Shown: positions 45,611 through 55,371, counted from the stretch's first letter. The stretch is DNA of 64,000 bases from Prevotella lacticifex (GCF_019973375.1 NZ_BPTV01000001.1:2125104-2189103); one strand, 5' to 3'. Notes: generated by a model from the sequence alone, not told the origin. Made by a program: numbers and translations.

Positions 45611-46672
45611 ATGACTAACGAGCATAACGACACTATAATCCAACACACGCCATGGAGCGCGTTCAACGAGTGCAGGAGACACTATCTTCTGTACCTCTTG
45701 GCTGTTGCCTTCACCGTCGTCGAGACAGTAATTTACACTGCCTCCACGCCGAAACGCTACGCTGCCTTCACCGAGCTGTCCAACGAGCATAAGGAAACCG
45801 ACCTCCTGCTCGGAATGAGCAATATCTCGGCATGGCTGAAAACGATGCCGGGAGCCGACGACGAGGAGGGCATGCGCAACCCGGAAGTCTACAACAACGT
45901 CATCCATTCCGACAGTTTTGTCAATATCGTTGGCAGTACCTATCTCGATAAATATCACATCACATACAAGGACTACCTATATAAAAACCGCCGTCCGGGC
46001 CTTTTCAGCGACGACAACGGTGCAACCCCCACTACCGCCGCCGACAAGCGCCTATACCAGACAGCCCTCATCAAGGACCACATCGTGAGCGAGGCGTCGG
46101 GCCGGATGGGCACTATCAAGATACGCGTCGACGACTACGACCCCACCGTAGCCGCCATCATCGCCGACACCGTCACCCTGCGCCTCCAGGAATATCTCGC
46201 CCATCACCGTCTTCAGGGCATCGAGCTGAAGGTGGCCAAGGCTAAAAGCCTCATGCTCAGCGCCCGTAAGGCTTACTACAAGGCCCAGGCCGAATATGCC
46301 AAATATGCCGATGCACACGACAGCACCACCCTCGTCAAGGAGCAGTCGACCATAGAGGACAAGATGAAAAAGAGGGACAACGCCTTCGCCGAATATCAAA
46401 AGAATACAATAGAATACTACCGTCAGTCGGCTTTTCTGCACCGTTCCTCACCGGCTTTTGCTGTAGTCTACTATTCGACGACGCCCCGCGACCCCTACAC
46501 CCCATCGCCAATCGTCAACTTTTTCGCTGTCCTGACCATAGCGGTAATCCTCGTCACATGGTTCATACTCATCCGCAAGACGCGAAGCCGCACCGCCACA
46601 GGACCGCAATCGCTCAGCGTAAATGATGCAGAGCAGCAGATGCCGGAAAGCGAAATGAGCAAAAAAATATAA
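45611..46672 (+). CDS. Second Wzz-like membrane protein
   Basis: 353 residues. The helix YLLYLLAVAFTVVETVIYTAS near the N-terminus, a periplasmic part with helical hairpin (YYKAQAEYAKYADAHDS..., IEDKMKKRDNAFAEY), then IVNFFAVLTIAVILVTWFILI. It shares the YAKYADAHD/YAAYSDAHQD helix pattern with the Wzz at 42113, so the two are likely paralogues. Two length-control proteins in one locus could pair or act on different products. It ends one base before the polymerase gene. Confidence 0.75.
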   Translation: MTNEHNDTIIQHTPWSAFNECRRHYLLYLLAVAFTVVETVIYTASTPKRYAAFTELSNEHKETDLLLGMSNISAWLKTMPGADDEEGMRNPEVYNNVIHSDSFVNIVGSTYLDKYHITYKDYLYKNRRPGLFSDDNGATPTTAADKRLYQTALIKDHIVSEASGRMGTIKIRVDDYDPTVAAIIADTVTLRLQEYLAHHRLQGIELKVAKAKSLMLSARKAYYKAQAEYAKYADAHDSTTLVKEQSTIEDKMKKRDNAFAEYQKNTIEYYRQSAFLHRSSPAFAVVYYSTTPRDPYTPSPIVNFFAVLTIAVILVTWFILIRKTRSRTATGPQSLSVNDAEQQMPESEMSKKI

Positions 46673-46673
46673 A

Positions 46674-47924
46674 ATGGACATAGCATTAATCATCATATTC
46701 GTCATATTGTTGGTAGTCTTCAGAGCCCTGAAGGTTGGCGACTACTTCTCTCCCTGGACACTGACCATCGGAGTATGGCTCGCCATTCTCGTCATGTTCC
46801 AGTTTGAGTCGGGCATTCTATACCCCTTAGGGCCGAAATTCTACACCAGTCTGTGCCTCTGGGTGCCCATTTTCACCGTCTCTTCGCTCGTCACATACTA
46901 CTTCTTGCCGGGTGTGGCACGCCCCGCAACGGCCATCGTCAGCGACTTCAAGTGCAATATGACCATCTTCGATGTACTCTTTTATATATCGATGATCATT
47001 TCCCCGCTGTACCTTTGGCAGATTCTGAAGATTGTCACCATGTTCGACACTCAGGACCTTCTCTACAATCTTCGAATTCTGTCGGTGTCGAAAACGCAGC
47101 AGTTGGGATTCCTCAGCTATGCCAGCATCATCAACCAGTCGCTGTTTATAGTAGCCGTATGGAAGTTTCCGAAAATTCCACTATGGAAACTTCTCTGTAT
47201 CGTCGTGGCCAGTTTCATGTGCGCCTTCGCCATCATGGAGAAAGGCGGAATATTTTTCATGTTCCTTTCCACGATTTTTGTCCTCTTCGAGAAAAAGGTC
47301 ATCAAGCCGCGGACGATAGCCATCGCCGGGGCCGTTCTTATCGTACTTTTCTATCTTATGAACGCCGCCCGCGAGGTACAGTCCGACAAAAACGCCGAAA
47401 GCATGACCTTCGTCGACTTCTTCGCCATCTACATCCTCTCGCCGGCCGTGGCCTACGAGAAGGTGGCCCGCGACATAAGCACGCAGATTGGCTCCCACAC
47501 CTTTGAAACACTTTATCTCTTCCTCGCCCGCTTCGGCTATCAGGTGGAGGTCAACGACAAGCTCCAGGAGTTCGTCTGGGTACCCCTTCCCACCAACGTG
47601 TACACCATTTTCCAGCCTTTTTACCAGGATTTCGGACAGAGGGGCGTGGCCTTTTTCGCCCTCGTCTATGGTTTCTTCTCCGGTCTGTCCTACCGCGCCT
47701 TCACCAACGGCAGCGGTTTCGGCAAATGCATCTATTCGTATATCGTCTACGCCCTCGTACTGCAGTTCTATCAAGAGAATATCTTCCTAAGTATCGTGGC
47801 CGTAATCCAGTTCTCGTTCTTCACCTTTATTATAGCGCAGGACGTTTTCCGGGCCGAATTCTTCGTAAGCAACAAGGAAATCGCCGACAATAATCAATCA
47901 TCATCGACATCACCAGAACAATGA
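46674..47924 (+). CDS. Wzy-type O-antigen/capsule polymerase
   Basis: 416 residues, about ten to twelve hydrophobic helices with a long loop (residues 225-305, AAREVQSDKNAESM... to LPTNVYTIFQPFYQDFG). The phrase FVWVPLPTNVYTIFQPFYQDFGQRGVAFFALVYGFFSGL is typical of O-antigen polymerases of the oligosaccharide repeat unit type. It would join repeat units in the periplasm. It overlaps the next gene by 4 bp (47921-47924). Confidence 0.83.
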   Translation: MDIALIIIFVILLVVFRALKVGDYFSPWTLTIGVWLAILVMFQFESGILYPLGPKFYTSLCLWVPIFTVSSLVTYYFLPGVARPATAIVSDFKCNMTIFDVLFYISMIISPLYLWQILKIVTMFDTQDLLYNLRILSVSKTQQLGFLSYASIINQSLFIVAVWKFPKIPLWKLLCIVVASFMCAFAIMEKGGIFFMFLSTIFVLFEKKVIKPRTIAIAGAVLIVLFYLMNAAREVQSDKNAESMTFVDFFAIYILSPAVAYEKVARDISTQIGSHTFETLYLFLARFGYQVEVNDKLQEFVWVPLPTNVYTIFQPFYQDFGQRGVAFFALVYGFFSGLSYRAFTNGSGFGKCIYSYIVYALVLQFYQENIFLSIVAVIQFSFFTFIIAQDVFRAEFFVSNKEIADNNQSSSTSPEQ

Positions 47925-49042
47925 CAAAAACTATACTTCACATATCAAAATATTATTACCCCGACGAGGGCGGCATAGAGACTGTGGCCAAATACCTCGC
48001 CGAGGGACTCACCGACTATCGTAATATTGTCATCTGCTACGCTGGCAGCGGACCCACCCGCACCGACACCGTCAACGGCACGACAGTATGGCGCGTAGCC
48101 CCGTCGCTGAACATCGCGTCGCAGGACATCTGCTTCAGCTACTGCCACTATCTGCGGAAGGTATGCCGCGAGTACGACCCCGACATTGCCATCATCCACT
48201 GTCCCAACCCTTTCGTCTACCCCATAGCGATGAACATTCTTCCAGCCCACTGCAAGAAAATCCTGCTCTGGCACTCCGATATCCTCACCAAGGGCATTCT
48301 CTACAAGGCCATAAAGCCCTTCGAGACATCGGCTCTGAAGAAGTCCGACCTCATCCTCGCCACGAGTCCTAACTACATCGACCCGTCGAGTCCTATATAC
48401 CGGTACCGCGACAAGGTGAAAGTGCTCCAGAACGGGATGATAGCCACCGATTTCGACATCCGCGACGGTGATGCCGAACGCATAGCAGCAATAAGAGCCA
48501 CCTACGGCAACAGAAAGCTAATCCTATTCGTTGGCCGCCACATACCATATAAAGGCATCGACAAGCTCATCGAGGCCTCACAATATATTACCAGCGACTG
48601 CCGCATACTCATTGCCGGACGCGGGCCCGAGACCGAACGGCTGAAAGCCCTCGCTGCCGGCAACGACAGGATAGTCTTCCTCGGCAAGGTCAGCAACGAC
48701 GACCTGCGCTGCTACTACCATGCTGCCGACATCTTCGGATTTGCGAGCATCACCAAGCAGGAAGCCTTCGGCATAGCCCTCGCCGAGGCCATGTACTGCG
48801 GATGCGTGCCAGTGACTTTCCACATCGAAGGCTCCGGAGTCAACTGGGTGAACGTCAAGGGCGTTACCGGCGAAGAGGTACCCCTCAACGATGTCAGGGC
48901 CTATGCCGCTGCCGTCGACAGAATTCTCGCCGACCCCGACTTGCAGCGCCGATACGCCGAGGCAGCCCGGAAGCGAATACAGGATAATTTCACCGACAGC
49001 CGCTCTGTAGAGGTGGCACGACACATTCTCAGCCAACTATAA
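47921..49042 (+). CDS. Glycosyltransferase family 4
   Basis: 373 residues, GT-B fold. N-terminal HISKYYYPDEGGIETVAKYLAEGL and C-terminal donor domain with ILFVGRHIPYKGIDKLIEA, IAGRGPETERLKAL and ASITKQEAFGIALAEAMYCGCVPVT (the E-x7-E motif) are all complete. It likely adds a sugar from a nucleotide donor to the repeat unit. The start overlaps the polymerase stop. Confidence 0.9.
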   Translation: MTKTILHISKYYYPDEGGIETVAKYLAEGLTDYRNIVICYAGSGPTRTDTVNGTTVWRVAPSLNIASQDICFSYCHYLRKVCREYDPDIAIIHCPNPFVYPIAMNILPAHCKKILLWHSDILTKGILYKAIKPFETSALKKSDLILATSPNYIDPSSPIYRYRDKVKVLQNGMIATDFDIRDGDAERIAAIRATYGNRKLILFVGRHIPYKGIDKLIEASQYITSDCRILIAGRGPETERLKALAAGNDRIVFLGKVSNDDLRCYYHAADIFGFASITKQEAFGIALAEAMYCGCVPVTFHIEGSGVNWVNVKGVTGEEVPLNDVRAYAAAVDRILADPDLQRRYAEAARKRIQDNFTDSRSVEVARHILSQL

Positions 49043-49043
49043 A

Positions 49044-49937
49044 ATGCAACACGTCAACGTTCTTCTATCAACATACAACGGCAAGCGGTACATGCGCGAG
49101 CTCATCGACTCCATCATAGCCCAAGAGGGGGTGAGCACCGATATCCTTGCCCGCGACGACGGGTCCACCGACGGCGACACCCAGCGCATCCTCGACGATT
49201 ATCAGCAGCGGGGACTGCTCACGTGGTATCAGGGCGAAAACCTCCGTCCGGCCCACAGCTTCATGCAGCTCCTTGCCGATGCCCACGAGGCACCATTCTA
49301 CGCCTTCGCCGACGAGGACGACTACTGGCAGCCCGACAAGCTCGCAACGGCCGTCAAGGCCTTGGAGCCCTACACCGGACAGCCAGCCTTGTACTTCAGC
49401 CGCACCCAGCTCACCGACGAGAACCTAAACCCCATTTCCGGACCGGTAATCAATCCGCTGCTCACCTTCGGTGAGTCGCTCGTCTATAAGTTCATTCCCG
49501 GCTGTACAATGGTGTTTAACAAGGAGTTACGCGACATCGTAAACACCTTCAGAGCCGATTTCGTACCGATGCACGACATCTGGATTTACAGCATCGCCCT
49601 GGCCGTAAAGGCCAAAGTCGTCTTCGACCCTCAGCCCCACATCCTCTACCGGCAGCACGGCGACAACACCATCGGACAGGGACAGGGACAGATGCACGAG
49701 TGGCACCGGCGCCTCAAACGCCTCAACAGCCACGAGCGCTACCGCCAGGCCTGCGAACTGCTCCGGGGCTACGCACCGTTCATGGGCTCCGACGAACTCG
49801 ACACGCTGTCGACATTCGTCAATGCGCGCCAATCCCTCGCTGCCCGTCTGCGACTCATCGGCGACAAGCGTTTCGTATGTGCCGACAGCCGCACCTACCG
49901 CCTCTTCCAGCTCGCCGTTCTGCTCAATATTTACTAA
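49044..49937 (+). CDS. Glycosyltransferase family 2
   Basis: 297 residues. VNVLLSTYNGKRYMRELIDSI, ILARDDGSTDGDTQ and the metal motif FADEDDYW (ExDD in place of the usual DxDD) place it in GT2, similar to rhamnosyltransferase-like proteins of O-antigen loci. It starts 1 bp after the GT4 gene. Confidence 0.88.
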   Translation: MQHVNVLLSTYNGKRYMRELIDSIIAQEGVSTDILARDDGSTDGDTQRILDDYQQRGLLTWYQGENLRPAHSFMQLLADAHEAPFYAFADEDDYWQPDKLATAVKALEPYTGQPALYFSRTQLTDENLNPISGPVINPLLTFGESLVYKFIPGCTMVFNKELRDIVNTFRADFVPMHDIWIYSIALAVKAKVVFDPQPHILYRQHGDNTIGQGQGQMHEWHRRLKRLNSHERYRQACELLRGYAPFMGSDELDTLSTFVNARQSLAARLRLIGDKRFVCADSRTYRLFQLAVLLNIY

Positions 49938-49946
49938 GTCAAGACA

Positions 49947-50735
49947 ATGGAGAAACCAATAAAGATAACAATGATAACGCCCTCGTTCAACAGTGCAGCC
50001 ACCATCGACCGCACCATAACGAGCGTATTGTCGCAAAACTATCCCAATCTCGAATACATTATCGTCGACGGAGCGTCGACCGATGCCACCCTCGACCGCG
50101 TCAGGAGCTACGGCGACAGGATCACACACGTCATAAGCGAACCCGACCACGGCATCAGCGAGGCTTTCAACAAAGGCATCAGGATGGCCACGGGCGACGT
50201 TATAGGCATCATAAACTCCGACGACTACCTCCTCGCCGGGGCCTTGCAGAAGGTCAACGAGGCCTTCGACGGCACAACCGACATATACCAGGGCAATATC
50301 CTCATGCGCGACCCCGCCACCGGCTACGAGTGCCGCGAGGTGCCATCGGAGCGCTTTCCCGTCATGCCATTCTTCTGTCATGTGGCCCACCAGGGCATGT
50401 TCGTCACCCCGCATGCCTACCGGCGCATAGGCCTTTACGACGAGAGCGTGCGCTGGCCCATGGACCTCGAATTCCTCATGAGGGCCTATCGCCTCCACGC
50501 CTCCTTCCGCCGTATCGACTACGACATGGCAGTTTTTGTGGCCGGAGGATTCACATCGAACGACATCCGGCGGAAAAAGGCCGACTATCTGCATATCGTC
50601 AGGAGCAACGGAGGGTCGTGGCTGCAAGCTCAAATCTACTATCGCTACCTCGTACTCACACAGGTTGCCAAGCACATTCTCAACAAAATAAGCCCCAATT
50701 TCGGGCAGAAACTGCGCTACCGGAGGGCAAGATAA
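49947..50735 (+). CDS. Glycosyltransferase family 2 (WcaE-like)
   Basis: 262 residues. ITMITPSFNSAATIDRTI, EYIIVDGASTDATLD, EPDHGISEAFNKGIRMATGDVIGIINSDDYL are the typical motifs of the WcaE/colanic-type GT2 group. HQGMFVTPHAYRRIGLYDE belongs to the acceptor side. It is translationally coupled to the next gene, whose ATG shares its stop (50733-50737). Confidence 0.88.
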   Translation: MEKPIKITMITPSFNSAATIDRTITSVLSQNYPNLEYIIVDGASTDATLDRVRSYGDRITHVISEPDHGISEAFNKGIRMATGDVIGIINSDDYLLAGALQKVNEAFDGTTDIYQGNILMRDPATGYECREVPSERFPVMPFFCHVAHQGMFVTPHAYRRIGLYDESVRWPMDLEFLMRAYRLHASFRRIDYDMAVFVAGGFTSNDIRRKKADYLHIVRSNGGSWLQAQIYYRYLVLTQVAKHILNKISPNFGQKLRYRRAR

Positions 50736-52810
50736 TGCATCGCATCATCGTCATCATAGCCACAATCGTCAGCGTTGCCGTCACGGCGGTGGCCCAGACA
50801 CAGATTTATGTAGCCCCGACAGCCGCAGCCGGTGGCGACGGTTCACGTGCCCGTCCGTTCTCGTCGGTAGCCGAGGCCATCCACAAAGCCACAGCGGTCA
50901 AGGGCCGTAAGGTAACCGTCAATGTCCTCCCGGGCAACTACCTCCTCACCGCGCCAATCGAAATCACGGCCTCCGCGGCAGCTGCCATCACCGTCCGAGG
51001 CACCGGCAGCAGCCCCTCGCGAATCATCGGAGGGCGGCCTCTCAGTGGCTGGAGGCCCATAGGCAACGGCATCATGGCCACGGTCTATAGTCCGAAGGAC
51101 ACCGCCGACAGCGACATCCGTCAGCTCTACGTCGACGGACTGCGGGCACAGTCGGCGCGGACACCCAACGACGGATGGATAACCGTCAGCGACATGCGTC
51201 AGCAGCGCACCGCCGACGGTGTCAACCACATCGATATCATGTTCAGCAAGAGCGACTTACGCCGTCTCGCAGTCCTCTCCGCTAATGAGACTAAGGCCAT
51301 GCGCGTGCGCTTTTTCCACAACTGGGATGTCACCACGTGGCGCCCCACTACCGTCAACGTATTGTCATCGACAATGCAGTTCAGCGGACCGGGAGTCTTC
51401 ACGCCGCCCCTCAACCCCATACAGAAAGGCAGCCGCTGCGTATTTCTCGACTATCCCGAGGCCGTCGACTCCGCTGGCGAATGGAGTTTCGACAGGAGCC
51501 GCCGACGCATAATCTACAAACCGCGCCACGGCGAGACCATCGGCGAGGCTTTCGTGCCCACACTCTCACGTCTGCTCACCATCCACGGCTCACAGACCAA
51601 GCCCGTAAGCAATATCACCTTCGAGAATATCGACTTCGAATGTACCGCCCACACCACACCCGCCGACGGCGACGGCCCCACGCAGGCGGCGGCATCGTGG
51701 CCCGCAGCCATCGACATAGCCGGTGCCAGCGGCATCGTATTCCGTGACTGCGTAATCAGGAACACCGGCGAATCGGCAATATGGTTCCACGACAACACCC
51801 ACGGCAGCAGCGTCGTCCACTGCTACTTCTACGACCTCGGGGCCAGTGCCGTGAAGATTGGCGAACCCACGTTCAACGCCCACGAGGCCACCGTGCCCTA
51901 CGCCATCACCGTCGACAACAACATCATCCACCACTGCGGACAGGAAATGCCGTGCGCCGCCGGCGTGCTTCTGCTCCAGGCCCGGGGCGTCAGCATCACC
52001 CACAACGACATCGGCGACCTCTACTATTCGGGCATCTCTGCTGGATGGACATGGGGATACAACAGTGCCACACAGCACAGTGCCATAGCCGATAACACCA
52101 TAGCCTACAACAACATACACCACATTGGCTGGCGGCAGACATCGGACATGGGCGGCATCTACACCCTCGGCGAGCAACCGCGCTCAACGATAAAGGGAAA
52201 CATCGTCCACGACGTACTGTCGTACGATTACGGAGGATGGGGAATATACACCGACGAGGGCTCAAGCTACCTGACCATCACCGACAACCTCGTCTACAAC
52301 ACGAAGAACGGGAGCTACAACCACCACTATGGCAAGGCAAACATCATAAAAAACAACATCTTTGCCAACGGCACATACTATCAGATGCAGTACTCGCGCA
52401 TCGAGAGCACCGTGTCGTTCACGTTCACGAATAATATTGTCTACTACACCTCCGGCACCACACTCACGGGCAACTGGCTGAAAGGCAACATCGTCATGGA
52501 CAACAACATATACTTCAATCCCAACGGCCACTACGACTTTGCGGGACTGTCGTGGCGCGACTGGCAGCAGCATCACGATGCCCATTCGCTGACCGTCGAC
52601 CCGCTGTTTGTGGCTCCCGCCCGTGGCGATTTCCACTTTGTCAGTACCGAGAATGTCCGCCGTATCGGTTTCCAGCCCTTCGACTACTCGCAGGCCGGTG
52701 TCTACGGCTCTGCGGCGTGGCGGCAGAAAGCACAGCTCCCCGCCGCCACCGTGGCGCGATTTGCCGCTATGGGCAGTGCCGACGGTGTCAACAGGGAGCT
52801 GGTCTACTAA
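50735..52810 (+). CDS. Secreted right-handed beta-helix protein (GH141-like)
   Basis: 691 residues from MHRIIVIIATIVSVAVTAVAQT, a signal peptide. The frame is open far upstream, but that part overlaps the preceding glycosyltransferases. The N-terminus IYVAPTAAAGGDGSRARPFSSVAEAIHKA and VLPGNYLLTAPIEIT, then ISAGWTWGYN, SDMGGIYTLG and YDYGGWGIYTDEGSS are the pattern I know from GH141-type beta-helix enzymes. In a polysaccharide locus it may trim, cleave or edit the polymer in the periplasm or outside. The catalytic residues cannot be named safely from sequence alone. Confidence 0.78.
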   Translation: MHRIIVIIATIVSVAVTAVAQTQIYVAPTAAAGGDGSRARPFSSVAEAIHKATAVKGRKVTVNVLPGNYLLTAPIEITASAAAAITVRGTGSSPSRIIGGRPLSGWRPIGNGIMATVYSPKDTADSDIRQLYVDGLRAQSARTPNDGWITVSDMRQQRTADGVNHIDIMFSKSDLRRLAVLSANETKAMRVRFFHNWDVTTWRPTTVNVLSSTMQFSGPGVFTPPLNPIQKGSRCVFLDYPEAVDSAGEWSFDRSRRRIIYKPRHGETIGEAFVPTLSRLLTIHGSQTKPVSNITFENIDFECTAHTTPADGDGPTQAAASWPAAIDIAGASGIVFRDCVIRNTGESAIWFHDNTHGSSVVHCYFYDLGASAVKIGEPTFNAHEATVPYAITVDNNIIHHCGQEMPCAAGVLLLQARGVSITHNDIGDLYYSGISAGWTWGYNSATQHSAIADNTIAYNNIHHIGWRQTSDMGGIYTLGEQPRSTIKGNIVHDVLSYDYGGWGIYTDEGSSYLTITDNLVYNTKNGSYNHHYGKANIIKNNIFANGTYYQMQYSRIESTVSFTFTNNIVYYTSGTTLTGNWLKGNIVMDNNIYFNPNGHYDFAGLSWRDWQQHHDAHSLTVDPLFVAPARGDFHFVSTENVRRIGFQPFDYSQAGVYGSAAWRQKAQLPAATVARFAAMGSADGVNRELVY

Positions 52811-52831
52811 TCCGTTGAAAAACTGTAACGG

Positions 52832-54238
52832 TTATCTGTTCACATACTTACGGCCATGACGGATGACAACACCCTTGGTGTCGGGAGCCACTTCCTGACC
52901 CATAAGGTTGTAGGTCCGTCCGTCGCCGGTATCATGGCGTAAATTCAATTCCTCAATGCCGTTCGTAGTGGCGGCGATAAGGCTGTCGAGGACTGTTTCC
53001 CGATTGCTGAGCCAGCCCTCTATAGAGTCGATATTCTCGCTGACAGTACTTCCGAAATTCCGTGCCCAACCATGGCCCCAGCGGGCATCATCGGCCGTCC
53101 ACGACTTCTCGAGGGCCACTGCCTCATCGCTTGCGCGGTAGTTCTCGAGGTAGTCGTGCATGGCGGCTAAAACGCTGTCCTTCACCGAGTTCCACCTATC
53201 GTCATACGCATTGGCAAACGTTCTGTTGCTGCTCGCGAAGAGATACTGATAGTAGAACTCGTTATGCACGCGCGCAAAATTATCGCGATAATCCTTACCG
53301 AACTCGGCGTCGAAATCCCACGCCGGGCCCATCAGGAACCGGCTGGAGCCCGTACTGTCCTTCTTCGTCAGGAAACGGTTTGATCCGGCGCTGTCGCTCG
53401 TCCCGAGAATATCATGGATGAGCAGCCAGTTGACGAACGATTCAACTTCGATGGTTTTCTCATAGGTACCGTTGAGGATGGAATTCTCCATGTCGGCCAC
53501 GGCACTTTTGATATAGGCTAACTGCGCGTCGGTAATATCTTCAGGGTCGGGATACTTGAAAGTAAACTTATAGAAGTACTGGTTGATGACCCCGTCGAAC
53601 GACAAATCCTCGTTCCACCAGTAAGGATCGCTCTCGATGACGTACCCTTCCTTACCCACGTTTATGCGGCAGTCCTTGTTCCGCTCCACCGTCTCCGAGA
53701 GCATATACAGCCCTCGGTAGTCGCCGTTGAATACGAGGTTGACATACTTCATGGCCGGTGTCCACGGCTGTCCCATCAGCCGGCAGAGCTCCAGGCTCAC
53801 GAGCGTATTGAGGTTGCACCAGTCGTTCTTCAGCAGAGCCCAGTTCTTGTCGGCGTAGGTGGAGCCGCGGCCAAGCATGTCGCCCTTCTTCTGCAGTTTA
53901 ATCTTGAACGCTTTCTTGTCCACCGCGCTGCTCGAGTTGCCGCGGAACTTGACGGTCATGCCGCTCTTCTTGGCCACATAGTCGCCGCTGTCGAAGATAG
54001 TATCGCCCTCGGCCGACAGAACGACAACGCGGCCGGGTACCTTCGTGGCGTTCTTTATGCCCGTACCGATACAGCCCTCAGGGGGATAGACAACATCTGC
54101 TGTGGGTTCCTCACCGCCGACAGTCTCGACAACGACTACCGGAAGGCCTAACCGCAACACTGAGTCGACGGTCAGTTTCATGGCACTTGCCGACAATGCC
54201 GACAGCACCGTTACTAAGAGTAACAATAGTCTTCGCAT
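52832..54238 (-). CDS. CotH-family kinase-like secreted protein
   Basis: 468 residues with signal peptide MRRLLLLLVTVLSALSASA. CotH signature parts: VKFRGNSSSAVDKKAFKIKL, DKNWALLKNDWCN, GDYRGLYMLSETVERNK and the later GPAWDFDAEFGKDY (D-x-D metal region). CotH proteins are atypical protein kinases, known from spore coats. Bacteroidota carry secreted forms of unknown substrate. The C-terminus ends with YNLMGQEVAPDTKGVVIRHGRKYVNR, a tail found on many secreted Prevotella proteins. It is convergent to the beta-helix gene (21 bp apart) and divergent to the next glycosyltransferase. Confidence 0.82.
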   Translation of the reverse strand: MRRLLLLLVTVLSALSASAMKLTVDSVLRLGLPVVVVETVGGEEPTADVVYPPEGCIGTGIKNATKVPGRVVVLSAEGDTIFDSGDYVAKKSGMTVKFRGNSSSAVDKKAFKIKLQKKGDMLGRGSTYADKNWALLKNDWCNLNTLVSLELCRLMGQPWTPAMKYVNLVFNGDYRGLYMLSETVERNKDCRINVGKEGYVIESDPYWWNEDLSFDGVINQYFYKFTFKYPDPEDITDAQLAYIKSAVADMENSILNGTYEKTIEVESFVNWLLIHDILGTSDSAGSNRFLTKKDSTGSSRFLMGPAWDFDAEFGKDYRDNFARVHNEFYYQYLFASSNRTFANAYDDRWNSVKDSVLAAMHDYLENYRASDEAVALEKSWTADDARWGHGWARNFGSTVSENIDSIEGWLSNRETVLDSLIAATTNGIEELNLRHDTGDGRTYNLMGQEVAPDTKGVVIRHGRKYVNR

Positions 54239-54270
54239 AAGCTATTTTATTTCAGGTTTAAGATTCTGCA

Positions 54271-54299
54271 CAAAGTTACGGATTTTTTTCGCCAAAACC
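54271..54299 (-). promoter_or_regulatory. Promoter of the CotH-like gene
   Basis: On the minus strand: TAACTTTG at 54278-54271 and a TTTG near 54299-54296, about 18-20 bp upstream. The ATG follows after about 32 bp. Confidence 0.55.
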
Positions 54300-54345
54300 A
54301 AACGATTGGACTAAGAATAAAACCGGCAATTCTAATTATTTTATG

Positions 54346-54353
54346 TACCTTTG
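54346..54353 (+). promoter_or_regulatory. Promoter element of the GT2 gene at 54363
   Basis: TACCTTTG box ending 9 bp before the ATG; the expected start of transcription is within a few bases of the ATG, so the mRNA would have almost no leader. No clear TTG element lies 20 bp upstream. Confidence 0.5.
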
Positions 54354-54362
54354 CATCCGGTA

Positions 54363-55280
54363 ATGTCACAAAAGATTCTCCTCTCGGTCATCATCCCCGC
54401 TTATAACGTCGAGGACACGATAGCGCGCTGCGTCGACAGCGTGCTCAGGCAGGACGTTGCCGGTATGGAGCTGATCATCGTCGACGACGGCTCCACAGAT
54501 GCCACACCATCGCTCTGCGATGCCTACACCGCAAATCCGGCCGTTACCGTCGTCCACACCGTCAACGGCGGACTCTCCGTGGCTCGCAACAACGGCATCG
54601 AAAGGGCGCGTGGCGAACTGATAACCTTCGTCGACTCCGACGACTACCTCGCCGACAACACCTACGGACGGCTCGTCGACATAGCCACAGCGCACCCCGA
54701 CTACGACATCATCGAGTTTCCAGTGGTTAAGGAGGACGGCACGACGGAGCTCTTCCGCACCGCTCTCACCGACACCGTCTACACCGATATGGCGCAGTAC
54801 TGGACCGACGGCCGCGCCTACGCCCACTCCTACGCCTGTAACAAGGTGTACCGCCGACGCCTCTTCGACGAGGTGCGGTTTCCACGGGGCCGGAAATTCG
54901 AGGACGCAGCCACGCTGCCGCTCCTCCTCCGCCACGCACGGGCCGTCAGGACCGTCACCACAGGACTCTACCACTACACTTTCAACCGCAACGGAATTAC
55001 GGCGCGCGCCGATGCCAAAGCCCTGAGGCAGCTCCTCGATGCCCACCGGCCGCTCATCGGCGACAGCAGGCTTAGGGCTTACAAAGGCTTTGCCGACTAC
55101 TATTATAACGTGCTGAACATCCAGATAAGTCTCTACACGGTCAGCGGTGACGATGCCGACATCGTACTGCCTACCCTTCCCTACCGCCAGAATACGAAGC
55201 TCCGACTGCTTCATATCCTCGGTATGCGCAATCTGTGCCGCCTCTTCCGGCTCGTCTACCACCTCACCGGCCGGCAGTAA
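54363..55280 (+). CDS. Glycosyltransferase family 2
   Basis: 305 residues from MSQKILLSVIIPAYNVEDTIARCVDSV. IIVDDGSTDATPSL, NGGLSVARNNGIERARGELITFVDSDDYL (DxDD) are the classical GT2 donor-binding motifs. The ATG at 54363 is chosen because the conserved fold begins four residues later; the alternative start at 54351 overlaps the promoter box. It is the last gene of the exopolysaccharide locus and has its own promoter. The following 280 bp hold a repeat array and no gene. Confidence 0.88.
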   Translation: MSQKILLSVIIPAYNVEDTIARCVDSVLRQDVAGMELIIVDDGSTDATPSLCDAYTANPAVTVVHTVNGGLSVARNNGIERARGELITFVDSDDYLADNTYGRLVDIATAHPDYDIIEFPVVKEDGTTELFRTALTDTVYTDMAQYWTDGRAYAHSYACNKVYRRRLFDEVRFPRGRKFEDAATLPLLLRHARAVRTVTTGLYHYTFNRNGITARADAKALRQLLDAHRPLIGDSRLRAYKGFADYYYNVLNIQISLYTVSGDDADIVLPTLPYRQNTKLRLLHILGMRNLCRLFRLVYHLTGRQ

Positions 55281-55371
55281 GAGCCACATCGGTATGTAAA
55301 TATATTTCACATTCCAAGGTCATTCCATCTTCCTTGCTAACTTCCTCATTCTCAACCACTTTCCAACACAT

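Noticed and set aside
49527..50675. 382-codon open frame on the minus strand over two glycosyltransferases
   Set aside because: Shadow frame, with no recognisable domain, opposite well-conserved GT2 genes.
49700..50734. Longer N-terminus for the beta-helix protein (frame open over 1 kb upstream)
   Set aside because: It overlaps two glycosyltransferase genes and is Arg/His/Pro-rich as expected for a shadow frame; a signal peptide starts at 50735.
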